The notes under the pieces were generated by a model. That model was not told the origin of the DNA. It made no database searches and saw only the letters and a list, made by a program, of their open reading frames with translations. This document shows positions 42,413-53,884 of a DNA stretch of 64,000 nt, piece by piece. The position numbers and the translations under genes were made by a program. Every line of letters begins with the position of its first letter. Position 1 is the first letter of the stretch. The stretch comes from Sodiomyces alkalinus F11 (Eukaryota; Ascomycota; Sordariomycetes; Glomerellales; Plectosphaerellaceae): assembly GCF_003711515.1 (NCBI RefSeq), contig NW_021167079.1, positions 609,471 through 673,470 on the forward strand, written 5' to 3'.

Positions 42413-44902
42413 ATGAGCGCGCCACCATCCGGCCCGCCAAACGGGCAGGCCCCGAACCCTAACCCGACCTCCAGTACAAACCCTGCCGCTCCGCCTCGAC
42501 CTCCTCCCATTAGGCGACGTCCCCGAACCGCCGATCCTCTGGTCGCTCGCAAGAGGCCCCAACCAAAGAACAACAACAATGCGACCCGCCCGAATGTTAA
42601 ACCCGTACCAGGTGCATCTGGTGCTGCTCGCCCTCCTCAACCGCCTGGCCGCGCTGCTGCTGCGGCCACGGCCACGGCCACGGCCACGGCTACATCGAGC
42701 GCCGCGACCTCCGTCGACCCGACCACGTCCCTCCTGTCCAGCATCGCAGGACACCGCTCCAAGACAGCTGCTAATGGTGGCTGGTCGGAGCCCCTACCCC
42801 CCGGCGGCCGCGAGTGGAAGATTGTCACCTCCAAGCGCAACTTGAGCGAGGGCCTTCGCTACCACGCCATGCGATTCTCCACCTCCAAGATGGGCCCCGA
42901 GAAGAAGCCCGTCGATCCCACCAATAAAGACGACTTCACGCGACCCGTCACCTTGCAGCGCCGAGATCCTCGCCAGCCTGCCCCCGGCCGGGAGCCCAAG
43001 GAGGCCGAGCTTCCACCCGACCCGGAGCCGGCCCCCGAAGACGAGAAGGAAGTCGAGAGGATTGCGAAGATCAAGGCCGAAAAAGAAGCCTGGAGAGCCA
43101 TGGAAGCCGCCAAGAGTGCCCCGGCCATCAAAGACCCCAACGCCGCCCCCAAGGCGAAGCAGCCCAAGCCGGAGGAGCGCAGCGTCCAGTTCCACCGCGC
43201 CCCGCGAACCGAACAGGAGCGGAAGCAGCGGGAGCTGCGCTACGAGGAGTCGCTGCCCTGGCACCTCGAGGATGCCGATGGCAAGAACGTGTGGGTCGGC
43301 TCCTACGTTGCCCCCCTGTCGGAAACCACCGTGTGCCTCGTGGCCACCAACGACGGCAAGTTCGCCATGGTGCCCCTCGAGAAATGGTACAAGTTTACGG
43401 CCAAACCCAACTTCACCACCATGAAGCTGGAGGAAGCCGAGGCCCTGATGAAGAAGCAGGCCGGCGTGTCGCGCTGGTACATGCAGGACAAGGAGAAGGA
43501 GAGGCAGCAGAAGGAGATGGAGGACACCAGGCAGTACTTCCGCGGCCCCGCGCGCGTCAAGACCGAGAGCACCACCTTCCGCGGCGTCTCGCGCGAGGAG
43601 CTGTTCGACCACGACCAGCTCGACTACGAAGGCGACGAGTTCCAGGACGACGACGAGAACCCGGGCTTCGAGGCCGACCAGGACGAGGACCAGAAGCACG
43701 CCGTCGACCGCATCCGCCGCGAGCAGCTCGGCGCCAACCTCTTCGGCGACGCCGACGAGGGCAAGGTCGACAAGGAGGAGCTGGAGTCGCGCCTCGAGGA
43801 AGAGGCCAGGCGGAGAGAGGGCAAGGAGATGACCAAGGCCCTGATCAAGCGCGAGAAGGAGACCATCTACAAAAGTGATTCCGACAGTGGCTACGATCCG
43901 TTTGAGACTTCTTCGGTAAGGGCCATCATATGAGATTTCTCTTTCTTCTTCTTTTTTTCTTCTTTCTTTTTCTTCCCCACCTTAGGAACTGCCATGCTAA
44001 CAGCCGGGGGAAAAAAAAAAGAGTGAAGACGACTCCGACGACGAGAAAGAAAAAGGCGACAAAACCGATAAACAGGGTGACGAGGTCAAGAAGGACGACG
44101 AGAAACCAGGAGGAAGCCAGGAGCCCCCCACTAGCTCCAAACAGGAGACCAAGGCTGCAAAGGACAAGGGCGTGTCGACTCCCGGCGCTCCCAAGGGGAG
44201 CCTGACGCCCTCGGGCAAGCACAAGCAGACGGAAGCGTTGAAGAAGGGCAAGTCGTTGAAGCGGCCTGGCTCTCCCGACTTGTCCGAGTCGAGCGAAACC
44301 GAGCCGTCGCGGAAGAAGAAGCAGAAGAAAGCCACGGGCACCTCTGTGCAGCCCAGCCGTTCCGGCACCCCCTTGCCTCCCGGGGCGGCCGCGGGTCAGA
44401 AGCCGAGATCGGGCCTGACGTCGACGAGTGACGGGGAAGCGACGGGCGGAGAAATGTCGGACGGCCAGCAGCAGAAGAAGAAGAAGCTCAAGCTTGTGAG
44501 CGGCGGACCCAAGGCCACCCCGACCGGTTCTCGCGCCGGAAGTCCGGCCCCTGCCACCTCTGGTATGTTCTCCCTGTGTACCTTTGTTTGCTCCTTCTTC
44601 CCCATCTATGGTGGAAAATTAACTAGCCAAAATGCTAACCTGGCCACCCACGAACAGCTGCCTCGCCGCCAGCGTCAGGATCTCGTGCTGGGTCGCCCAC
44701 CAATGCCGGCCCGATCGAGGCTTGGGAACTGATTCAGGCGCTTCCGCCGCTGCCCGGAGGCATAACGGCAGGAGAGCTTCAGAGGATCTTTCACGGCCGT
44801 ATTGGCGCTGGTCCCAGTCAGACGTCCAGGGCGGATTGGATCCAACTTGTCAAGCAGCATGGTGTTATGGGCCAAGACCGGCTCATCCGCCGCAGGGAGT
44901 AA
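42413..44902 (+). CDS. tfg1: TFIIF subunit alpha (Tfg1/RAP74)
   Basis: General transcription factor subunit that works with RNA polymerase II at initiation. Three exons, 42413-43915, 44022-44562 and 44658-44902, give about 762 residues. The N-terminal 110 residues are Pro/Ala-rich. The dimerisation domain lies around residues 130-340, with LRYHAMRFST, LPWHLEDADGKNVWVGSYV and GKFAMVPLEKWYKFT. Next is an acidic DEFQDDDENPGFEADQDED region, then a long Lys/Ser/Glu-rich linker. The final winged-helix segment starts AWELIQALPPLPGGITAGEL and ends RLIRRRE, as in RAP74. Intron 1 has branch GCTAAC and an unusual A-run acceptor (AAAAG). Intron 2 has donor GTATGT and acceptor AACAG. All joins keep phase. 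Confidence 0.93.
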
Positions 44903-45028
44903 AGATCCAAGATCAATCGGGGGGGGGTCTTTCTTTTTTGGGGTTCTCTTTGCCATGATACCTTAGGCTATATAATCATAAATACAAAGCGGCCCGGTTT
45001 TGGTAGCAACGCTTTAGCTCCCGTCCCT

Positions 45029-46126
45029 TTACTCGTCCATCTGCCATGCGTAGTCCAGGCCCTTGTTCCTCTCCCTCCGGTTAATGGCCTTGAAGCGCTC
45101 CCCTTCGAAGCCGTTACTCCTGTCAACGCCATCCCACCGGTACCCGGGCCGAATCCCATAGCGGTTCGGCGGCGCGGCGCCAGTATACACCGGCCTCCTG
45201 CCCTTCCCTTTCTTGCTCTTTCCCCCGCCATCGCCAGCGCCACCACCACTGTCAGCGGTATCCATAAACTGCGCCATGGGGTCATTCCACCTCTGCCTGT
45301 CCTTCATCTCGCGGTTCATCTCCTCATCGTCCGCCGTCCGGGCGAAGGTCATAGTCTTGGCCTCCTCGAGCGCCTCCCTCCTCGCCCGCGCCTCGGCAGC
45401 CTGGACGTCACCACGCGCCGTCGTCTTGGCCTGCCTCTCGCGGTCGCGCTCCTCCTGCTCGGCAGCCATCCGCCTCGCCTCGGCGCGTTTCATGGCGACG
45501 TCGACACGACGGCCCGTGGCGTCGCGGTAGACAGTCTCTTCTTCTTCCTCTTCTTCCTCCTTTCCTTCGTTTTTCTTGCTGGTTTTTTTCTTGCGCAGGG
45601 CGGTGAACTCGGCTTCTTCGGCTTCGCGGCGCTTGCGCAGCTGGGCGGCGACGGAGGCGGCGGACTGCAGGCCTGCGTGGGTGCCGTCGCTCATTTTGAC
45701 GACGGAGGGGTCGCCGCCGCCGTCGTGGGCTATGGTGGGGAGTTCGTCGTCGGCGTCGTGCGCGGCGGAGGATTCGGCGGCGGCGGAGGCTAGGATTGCG
45801 TTTGCTGCTGCTGCGTCGCTGTCTGTAGCTGGTGTTCTTGTGGTGGTGGTGGTGGTGGTGGCGGTGGTGGTCGATTGGCCGTTGAGAGATTTCCAGTTGG
45901 ATTTTTTGCTGCGACGAAAGTCGGCGCTCGTGCCGGAGACTGTGACGGAGCCATCGAGTGTGGAGTCGTCGTTGTCTTGTCTGGAGGAAGAGGGGTTGGC
46001 CCAGGAGTCGTCGTCGTCGGCGATGATGAGGCCGTCGGTTGCTTGCTTGCGTTTTCGCTTCTTGGATGGTTTGGGGTCTGCTACAAGGTAGCGCGTGGCT
46101 AGGAATGATGAGAGGTCGGACGGCAT
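45029..46126 (-). CDS. bud13: Pre-mRNA splicing factor Bud13/Cwc26
   Basis: One exon of 365 residues. It begins MPSDLSSFLATRYLVADPKP, like fungal Cwf26/Bud13, then a Thr/Ser-rich region. From about residue 165 there is a charged helix rich in Arg, Glu and Lys with QLRKRREAEEAEF and TVYRDATGRRVDV. The C-terminal signature is RPVYTGAAPPNRYGIRPGYR, then WDGVDRSNGFE and YAWQMDE. Bud13 belongs to the RES complex that helps spliceosome activation and nuclear pre-mRNA retention. Its 3' end is only 126 bp from that of TFIIF alpha, in convergent order. No intron is required. Confidence 0.94.
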   Translation of the reverse strand: MPSDLSSFLATRYLVADPKPSKKRKRKQATDGLIIADDDDSWANPSSSRQDNDDSTLDGSVTVSGTSADFRRSKKSNWKSLNGQSTTTATTTTTTTRTPATDSDAAAANAILASAAAESSAAHDADDELPTIAHDGGGDPSVVKMSDGTHAGLQSAASVAAQLRKRREAEEAEFTALRKKKTSKKNEGKEEEEEEEETVYRDATGRRVDVAMKRAEARRMAAEQEERDRERQAKTTARGDVQAAEARARREALEEAKTMTFARTADDEEMNREMKDRQRWNDPMAQFMDTADSGGGAGDGGGKSKKGKGRRPVYTGAAPPNRYGIRPGYRWDGVDRSNGFEGERFKAINRRERNKGLDYAWQMDE

Positions 46127-46880
46127 TGCGAAGGTTGCTTGTGCTATGTAGGCAGTGTTGGCGTGTCTAGGTGTGATAAAAAAGTCGATCAGAAAGGATA
46201 AGAATGAAGTTGGTCGCCGAAGCTGTCGTTCTGCCGTTCTGAAGTGACGACAGGACCAGGAAGCTCCCAGGACTGTGGTCTGTCGTATGCATTAAAAAGA
46301 GCTGTAGAGCTGTATATCCCTGTATCCGGCTTGCCACGGACGACGGTTTCTTGGCGATAAAACATGAAGATATCCGAAGAAAAATGCTTATGTAAGTCAG
46401 ACTACGAAGGCTACTCGTTGCGTATACGGAGTACAACTGGTAGGTTGAACCTCAAACATGATCATGGTCGACCGTCCCTCTCTCCTTTCTCCGTCTGCCT
46501 TTACCCAAGCCAACAAAGCATGCCCACTACCTGGCTCGGGTGTTTGATCGGCCTCCTTCCCATGCAAAGCTGAAGGTTTTCTCGAATCTTCTGGGTTTTG
46601 GCTCTTTCATTCTCTGCCCTCCGAATCTCGCATCAGCACCAGCACCTCAGCACCCGATGAGCAACCACCAGATACACAAGCCGACCGTCAGAGAAGCATA
46701 AGTTACATACAGTTCGTGATACAACCCTACCTAGTTTCGACCTAGCCAATACTGGCTGAACAGCTCGTCTCGGCACTCTCTGCTCCTTGAAAAAAAGCCC
46801 CAGTGACTGGCTGCTGTGCCCTCGCCCCCCCTAGGGTGCATGGTCAAAATCGGGCCACGCGCCACCAACTCCTCCTCTTC
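46127..46880. promoter_or_regulatory. Divergent promoter between bud13 and trs85
   Basis: About 750 bp without a gene. No clear sites. Several short ATGs lie upstream of the chosen trs85 start, in other frames. Confidence 0.45.
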
Positions 46881-49031
46881 ATGCAGTCCCCATCTCGAGA
46901 TGCTTCGCCCTCCGCCTCGCTGCAGACCTTGCCAGCGGCACACCCCGCCGTGAGGCCCTCCAAGGTGTCCGTCCCGGAAGGCCGACCGCTCTCGCAGTCC
47001 GAAGTCACGTTGCCGTACCGAAGACGGAACCCGTCCGCCGCCCCCCTCTTCGCATCGACGCAGACACCCCCCGGTTCGAGGTCCATATCACCCTCGGGAC
47101 GCGGCTCTCCGGCCAGGAGCCTTACGGGGTCCGTACTCGGCGGAGGAGGAACCGGCACCAAGTCGCTCCTTGAGAGTGCTGCCGATAACCCCGGCGACCC
47201 TCTCAACCTGCTGGTCAAGGCGTACGTCCCGCACGTCGCCATCTACACCTCGGAAGACACGGCCGAGTTTGCCAGGGAGAAAGGCTTCCGGAATGGGCTG
47301 TGGGAGCTTCTTCGTCCGTTTGGGGAGAAAGTGCAGGGTAAGGTGACCATTCGAGACGGCAATGGGTCGAGTCGGACGTGGGAGGATTTCGCCATCCGGT
47401 TTGTACGTTTGGGGGAGAATCTTCAGGGACCTGATTCGATTCCCAGTGCTGCTGCAACCACAACCGCAACCGCTGATGGGCTGTCCGAAAATGCGGCCAA
47501 GGAGAAGCAAAGGCTGGAAGCCGTCGAGTCGGTCGTAGACCGTCATCTCCTATATGCAGAGCACTCCGTGTTTAATATGCACCAGGGACAGCTCTTCACG
47601 AGACGGGGCTTGGATATCGATGCCACTTCTCCGTACTACTCGCTCTACCTCCGTCGGCTCTTGTCTGGGATCCCCGTCTCGCCGCACGAGACGTTTTCCC
47701 ACCCGGTGGCGTGCGTCATCGCCATCAGCTCGCGCAGCAAGTCGCCGATAGAGGAACTACGCATGCTCTACAACGAGACCCGGCAGGGCGACAAGAAGCT
47801 GCCCGACTGGGTGGATGGCGAGTATCTCCGGTTCTACGTGCTGGTGCACGACGAGGAGCGCGACGACATCACGAGATCTCTCTCCCTGTTCGAACAGATG
47901 AAGCGGCATTTGGGACTGCACTGCCATCTCCTCCGCCTGCGGAGCAGCCAGAGCGCAGAGACAGACGACGACAGCATACCGCTTCCCAGGAGCGACTGGA
48001 TGACGGCCGAAGAGGAGCTGGCGGATCTCCACAAGAGCGAAGACGACGAGGATTTCGAGGACCCCACAAGGCACATCTTCGAATCGGACGCCACGGCCAT
48101 CCGCACGTTTGTGCGCGAGATGGTGACGCAGTCCATCATCCCCACGATGGAGCGGCACGTGTCGATCTGGAATGACCAGGTAGCGTCCCGGCGGCGCGGT
48201 CTCGCCGGGCGGTTCATGAACCTGTCGCGGAAGTGGGGCGGCTTCGGGGCCAGCTCGCGGTCGTCCCTGGTCGGCGGCGGCGGCGGCGGCGGCGGCGCGG
48301 CGGGCGCCAACCACGGCTTCGAGAGCCTGGGGTACTACCCGGCCGACAGCTCGGAGGCCATCATGCGCAAGCTGGCCGACTACGCCTTCATGCTGCGCGA
48401 CTGGAAGCTGGCGCAGTCGACGTACGACCTCCTGCGGTCCGACTTTGGCGACGCCAAGGCGTGGAAGTACCACGCGGCGACCAACGAGATGGCGGCGGTC
48501 AGCCTGCTCATGGTGGCGCAGAACGCGGCGTCCAAATCGCGGGCCGAGGCGCTGGACCAAATGCTCGAATCGGCGTTCTACTCGTACCACACGCGGTGCG
48601 GCGCGCCCCTGGGGGCGCTCCGGTCCCTCACGCTGGGGTTCGAGCTGCTGCGTCTCCAAGGCGGGCGCAGTATTGACAACGCGGCCAAGTGGGCGTCCCG
48701 GCTCCTGGAGTCGAGGATACCGGGGCCGATTGCGGACGCGTTGCTGAAGGAGCGGCTGGCCATCTGCTACGCGTCCAAGGTCGTCGGGCTGGGGGGCGGC
48801 AGCACCCTGGCGTGGGGGTCACGGGCGCGCAAGGCCGGGTTCTGGGCGGTGCTCGGGGCGGAGGCGTGGGTCAAGCAGTCGAAATTCATCCAGGCGCAGC
48901 GGTGTCTTAACGAGGCGCAGCGGCTGTACTCGGATTTGGGGTATGAGGACGGCGTGGTGGGGTTCGCTCTGGCGGCCGAGTTCACACGGGGACTACAGCA
49001 GCAAGTGGACGAAGGTGTAGAACCGCCGCGG

Positions 49032-49072
<41 letters not shown>

Positions 49073-49307
49073 AGACGGCCTGCAGGGGAGCACATCGGAG
49101 GCTGACGAGGACGAGGAGTCGGAGGTGGATGAGGAGAGCGAGGCCCTGGATGGGGGTGAGGCGGCGACGGTTCGGACGAGGAGGATGAGCGGTGTTGTCG
49201 CAGCCGCAGCGAGCCTCGAGACGGCTCCCCTACATGAAAGGCCCACTATACCGGGAGACAAGGAGGCGGGAGAGAAGCCGAATTCAGCACAGGATGATTT
49301 TGGATGA
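46881..49307 (+). CDS. trs85: TRAPP complex subunit Trs85/TRAPPC8
   Basis: A vesicle-tethering complex subunit used in ER-Golgi traffic and autophagy. One exon of 808 residues; the start is the first in-frame ATG (MQSPSRDASPSASLQ). The N-terminal 80 residues are disordered, then AYVPHVAIYTSEDTAEFAR opens the conserved region. Other family blocks are YAEHSVFNMH..., HPVACVIAISSRS, the VREMVTQSIIPTMERHV segment, and the C-terminal helical repeat stretch with LRDWKLAQSTYDLLRSDFG and AWKYHAATNEMAAVSLLM. A poly-Gly run is coded at about 48276-48297. An Asn-Gly hexanucleotide repeat lies at about 49032-49074. The last 100 residues are acidic and low complexity. The gene is divergent from bud13. Confidence 0.9.
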
Positions 49308-50169
49308 GGCTGTTGGTGATACAGGGACGGTTGGGAGTGTACGTGTGTAAGTAGAAGATGGGGATCTTAATCAACAGAAGGACGGTCCGGAGAAGAACCA
49401 CCACATGTATAAACCATACATAACTAATATGCCGCCTGTAGCCAGTGACAGGTCTTCACCTTGGGCTGTGTTGATGTTTTCCTCTTTTCTCGGTGGGAAA
49501 CTGAGAAGACAGCACCTAGCAAGCAGCAGCCTGTTGCTGGCTTCGTCTCCTTGTTTAAGGGGCTCGCCCGTTGGAAGGCCTATAGGTACCTACCTGTACC
49601 TTACCTAAGCTGTGTATCTATGTACACGTACAGTGGTACGTACTGCATGTAGGTGCCTTACCATAGGTATGTAAGATACCTCAGTGGGGGTGGGTCTGCA
49701 CGGTGAGGTCATCTTATTGGGGCAGCGTACAGGGGAGTACGGGAAGTAACTTACAGGGGGTACAGGGGTATCTTGGTCTCTTTGACGCGCTGATAAGAGC
49801 CTGATATCAACTCATCACCCGCCGTGAGCTGCCTGGTCTAAGCTGGAAGCTGCCTGCTCGCCTGCAAAGAAAAACACTCGACTCTTCACAAAGGCAGGCA
49901 CTGGTCTCTCTCCTCCATATACACGAGCCTCAACTCGCACTCAAACAGTAGCATAGTCGTCTGCAGACACGTTCGTTTCTTTACCCTAGAGGAAGACTTT
50001 CAATCTAGACCGCTTCGACCGAACAAATTCAGACTTCCTCACTCGATCGACGATCCATCTTTCCTCCATATTATACCGAGTTTTCTTCGTTCTTGGGACC
50101 TCAAAGAAGGACGAGGGAGGGCAGTCGAAAGCCTCTCTGCACAATTAATATACTGTCCCACTCTCTATC
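49308..50169. promoter_or_regulatory. Intergenic and promoter of the CHMP7-like gene
   Basis: About 860 bp without a gene. TACCTTACCTAAGC-type and GTACCTACCTG-type motifs lie at about 49585-49680. Confidence 0.45.
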
Positions 50170-51618
50170 ATGGGCGAGCTTGCCGATTATCTCGCCCAGA
50201 ACGACCCTTCGTTCCGCCGAGCTCGCCTTCCCGCCCTCTACTCCGACTTTCGCACCCAGAAAGTCCTCAACCCAGATGGCTACTCGGCTAATGTCACGGC
50301 CTGGCACTCGGCTCTCGCCCGTCTTGCTTGGGATGGCCAGATCTCCGCCCTCCCCACCGCAGCCTCGTCGTCCTCCCCATCATCCTCACAGCGCCTAGTC
50401 CTCGATTGCGACCCAAAACTCCCCGCAAAGTTGGAATCTCGCCAGTTCGGCCGCCCGCTAGCCCTCGGCACCGTCATCCGTGACTCCGTCGACAACGGCG
50501 CTCTGTTCCCCTTGCAAGATTTCCTCGGCAGGCAAGGAAGCATATATCACACGGGTGGGGGTTGGAGCAACGTACCCTGGCGTGCCGCCGCCTGGGCGGT
50601 CCGTCAGCTCGGTTTTGGCGCGCCCTCGACGACGCGGGAGGACACCATACCAAAGGGCCACTTCGTCATTCTCGCCAACGTAGAAAAGGCGGCGGTAGCC
50701 ATAGCGGAGAACATCGCCGCACGAAGAAGCGACTCGCGCTTCGAACGAACATTCAACCGCCGCGACTTTGCCCGCGAGATGCTTGCCCAGCAGCAGCAGC
50801 ACTCGGTGCTGGCCCCCCCATCGCTATCGGGGACAGACACGGACGTGCTCCTCCGGTTTTTAGAGAGGGATAAGGGGCTCATTGCCAGCGACGGGCGCAC
50901 GGTCCGCATCCGCGGCGGGGCGGACGCGACCGAAGAACCAACCATCACGGCAGAGGACGAGGCCGTCGCGGAACTGCGAACCCTCATGGCCGACCTACGG
51001 CACCAGACGGCGCTCCTCGGCGCACGCGTCGACGAGCTGACGGCCGAAGCCAAGGCGGCCGTCGCGGCGGGACGGGGCAGCAGCCACGCCACGGCGTTGG
51101 GGCTGCTCCGCCGGAAACGGGCGGCCGAGGAGGCGCTGAAACGGCGCGGCGCGGCGCTGGGCCAGCTCGAGGACGTGGCGGGCAAGCTGGAGCAGGCGCG
51201 GGACCAGGCGCAGATGGTGCGGGTGATGGAGTCCAGCGCCGGGGCCCTGGCGGCGCTGAACCGGGAGGTCGGCGGCGTGGCGCGCGTCGAGGGCGCCGTC
51301 GAGGCGCTGAGGGAGCAGGTTGCCGAGACGGACGAGGTGGCTAGGATCCTCGAGGAGGAGGCCGCGAGTAGCGTGGAGGCTGTGGATGAGGCCGAGGTCG
51401 ATGCCGAGCTGCGCGCGATGGAACTTGCCGAGCAGGAGCGGGAGGCCGAGGAGATGCAGAAGAGGTTGGACGAGGCTGGTATTGTGCCGGTCGATACCGC
51501 GGGAAAAGAGAGGGAGAGGGAGAGCGAGAGACAGAAGCTCCGGCCGGTCACGCCTACGACCGAGGCGGCAGAACGGTTGATGGAGATGGCTCTGGAAGAG
51601 AAGCCACAACAGGCTTGA
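50170..51618 (+). CDS. chm7: ESCRT-III protein, CHMP7/Chm7-like
   Basis: One exon of 482 residues. The N-terminal half (about 1-230) has a winged-helix-like layout, with FRRARLPALYSDFRTQKVLN and LPLQ-type conserved pieces. The C-terminal half is a Snf7 domain: long charged helices from about residue 250 (AVAELRTLMADLRHQTALLGARVDEL...), then GLLRRKRAAEEALKRR and a final acidic helix with ELRAMELAEQEREAEEMQ. This two-part arrangement matches CHMP7/Chm7, which recruits ESCRT-III to the nuclear envelope for sealing and pore quality control. The protein is soluble with no signal. Nuclear-envelope function is assigned by family only. Confidence 0.85.
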   Translation: MGELADYLAQNDPSFRRARLPALYSDFRTQKVLNPDGYSANVTAWHSALARLAWDGQISALPTAASSSSPSSSQRLVLDCDPKLPAKLESRQFGRPLALGTVIRDSVDNGALFPLQDFLGRQGSIYHTGGGWSNVPWRAAAWAVRQLGFGAPSTTREDTIPKGHFVILANVEKAAVAIAENIAARRSDSRFERTFNRRDFAREMLAQQQQHSVLAPPSLSGTDTDVLLRFLERDKGLIASDGRTVRIRGGADATEEPTITAEDEAVAELRTLMADLRHQTALLGARVDELTAEAKAAVAAGRGSSHATALGLLRRKRAAEEALKRRGAALGQLEDVAGKLEQARDQAQMVRVMESSAGALAALNREVGGVARVEGAVEALREQVAETDEVARILEEEAASSVEAVDEAEVDAELRAMELAEQEREAEEMQKRLDEAGIVPVDTAGKERERESERQKLRPVTPTTEAAERLMEMALEEKPQQA

Positions 51619-51925
51619 ATTCGGGCGGCAGAATAATATTGACGATGCTTTCTGCCCTCCCCAACTAAGTGCCACGGGAATAGAAGGCGCATGGGGGGTA
51701 TATTTGCTCTTTCTCCCTTTATATATATATATCCAACAAGGGCTTCATACATGGGCAAATGCTATGCCGTCATCCAACTAGAACTTCTAGCCTAACCCCA
51801 AAACCCGTTTGTAGCCAACATCCCACTGAAATTGGACTGGTTGTCCCCCGCACGCACGCACGCATGCCATGCCATGAATGAAATAATGCTGTGAGCCTGA
51901 ATTTCCAACCTCAAGTTGTCGTGCC
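51619..51925. other. Short convergent intergenic
   Basis: About 300 bp between convergent stops. No feature recognised apart from a TATATATATA run near 51720. Confidence 0.5.
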
Positions 51926-53473
51926 CTATGCCCCTGTCTGATTCTGCATTTCCCGACTGCTCGTTTCTCCTGTTAGAGGAGGCAATGTCTTTTGAGCGCC
52001 ACCCTGCAAGGGAACGTTGGGTTTGGGCGACGGCGTTGATGGCGGTGGTGGCGTTGACGGTGGCCAGACGCCCTCAGTCTTTGGACCACTTAGAGAGGCC
52101 TCTTTTCGCTCCCCTGACGGACTAGGTTCGCTAGCATCGCCCGCAACCATGGCAACAACTTTCTGTCCAGCTTTTTCTTCTTCTTTTTCTTTTTCTTCTT
52201 CTTCTTCCTTTTCGCGGCCCTTGTTCTTTTCTTCCTCCCTGTCCTGCTTCACGTCCACCGCGTCCCTACTCCTCCTCGCATTGGCGACCAAGTCCCGAAA
52301 GCTGGTATCGTGCTTGCTCGCCCACGCCGCGGCGTCAAAGTCCTTGTCCCTCACCGCCACGGCCCTCGCGCCGCCGTTGCCGCCAAACGTCGCCGCCGCC
52401 GCCGCCGCCTTGCCGCCCTGGGTGCGCTCCCAGACGTCGAGGTCGTGCAGGAGCTCGGCACGGCGCTTGGGGCGCGACGAGTCGCAGTTGGCGTTCCAGA
52501 GGGTGATCCATTCCTTGTGGCGCCGCTCGAGGAGCTGGCGGGACCCCGTGGTGGAGAGGCCCAGCTCGGCCATCTTCTTGCGCAGCGCTTGATCTTTGAG
52601 GATCGAGTAGTTCAGGGCCGGGAGGCGCTCGGGCCGTTTGGTTGGTGGTGGTGGTTGGCGTGTGGAGAGGAGGGCGGCGGAGATGTGGGTGTTGTTATGG
52701 CTGCTCATTTGGCCGTTGGGTCTGCTTCTGCTGGTGGAGGAGGTACGGTCGGGTGGTCCCGTGCAGGTGTCGAGGTGTTTGAAGACTTGCCATTGCTTCA
52801 TGCGGGCTTGGCATATGGGGCAGGGGACAAGGCCGTCGTCGGGTTCTGGTTCTAGGAAGGGTTAGAAGGGGGGGGGAAGGGGGGGGTTATTTTTGGCACT
52901 TGGTCGCGTACCATAGGCATCGTCCTGTTCATCCTCATCCTCATCCTCCTCGCCCTCGACCTCATCATCCGAATCGCGAATAAGTATTTCTTCCACCGAC
53001 GACGGCACAGCCTCCAGGGTATCCCTAGCCTTGGCGCTGCTTAGCCTGGCAGAGCTCCGCAGCCTCCGCCTCTTGGTCGCAGGCTCTTCAACGACGACAA
53101 CAACATCGCCCTCCCGATCGGCCATTTTCCGCTTCGGAGACGATTTCCCATCCGGTGACGGACGGGCCCGCGCAAAGTCGAGAATAGCTTTGCGTGTCTT
53201 GGCGAAAGACTCGACCACCTCGTCCATGGACCAGTTGTTGCGCAGCTTCGACTCCTGGTCGGCGGAGCGGCAGAGCGGGCAGCGGCCGTCGTTGGCGAGG
53301 GCATGGCGGATGCAGAGAGAGCAGAAGGTGTGGCAGCACGAGGTCAGCATGGGCGTCCGGTAGAAGTCTTTGCAGACTTGGCAGCGAAGGGATGCTTCGA
53401 CGACGGCGAGACCGGATAGGGGCGTTGAGAGCCAGTCGGTCGAGTCGGGGACGTCGATGAATTCGGTCGCCAT
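51926..53473 (-). CDS. rad18: Rad18, PCNA ubiquitin ligase
   Basis: E3 enzyme that with Rad6 monoubiquitinates PCNA at stalled forks. Two exons, 53473-52912 and 52851-51926, give about 495 residues. The RING is CQVCKDFYRTPMLTSCCHTF...CIRHALANDGRCPLC (residues 31-69). An acidic stretch precedes the UBZ4 zinc finger CPICQARMKQWQVFKHLDTC (about 198-217). The SAP domain is at about 260-300 (LNYSILKDQALRKKMAELGL). Downstream is the Rad6-binding-type helical segment and a Lys/Glu-rich tail. The 60-nt intron has donor GTACGC and branch CTAAC, and joins DDAY to EPEPDDGLVPCP. It is divergent from the Pol delta subunit gene. Confidence 0.93.
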
Positions 53474-53884
53474 CGCGACGAGGAATAAGGGTGAGGTCCA
53501 AGACGGGGGAGCAATTGTATGATTGTATGTATGGGTAGCTAAGGTATAAGGTAATTAGTTGGCAGTTGAAGTGTAACGTCGAAACACGCGAAAACGGCCA
53601 CAAGACAAACCAAAAGAAATAAGCCACACGTTTCGAGTTTCTTCCAGTCGGGTCGTCGCGTCGGGCGTCACGATGCTGGTACAGGGGTCGCCCTGTCAAA
53701 TTGCTCCGGATCAATTAAACAGGGTCACGTGATGACGCGTTCCGGTACCCTTGTAACTCTGGGGACGCGTCGCCGCAACAAGTCCCCTGTCCTGTCCTGA
53801 GCAGATCACGACCACCCACTCAAAGCTTTACATGTTTCCGTGCCGCTGAAGAGGACTTACATGTTGATTTTCCGGGTCGCAACG
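53474..53884. promoter_or_regulatory. Shared promoter of rad18 and Pol delta subunit 3
   Basis: A 411-bp divergent promoter. It contains two identical ACGCGT boxes at 53735-53740 and 53765-53770, exactly 30 bp apart, and a CACGTG at 53726-53731. In yeasts ACGCGT (MCB) is bound by MBF and drives G1/S expression of replication and repair genes. Both flanking genes act at PCNA. Confidence 0.6.

Noticed and set aside
42794..43699. 301-residue minus-strand open frame inside TFIIF alpha
   Set aside because: Antisense of the conserved TFIIF exon; Leu/Val/Gly-rich with no homology pattern.
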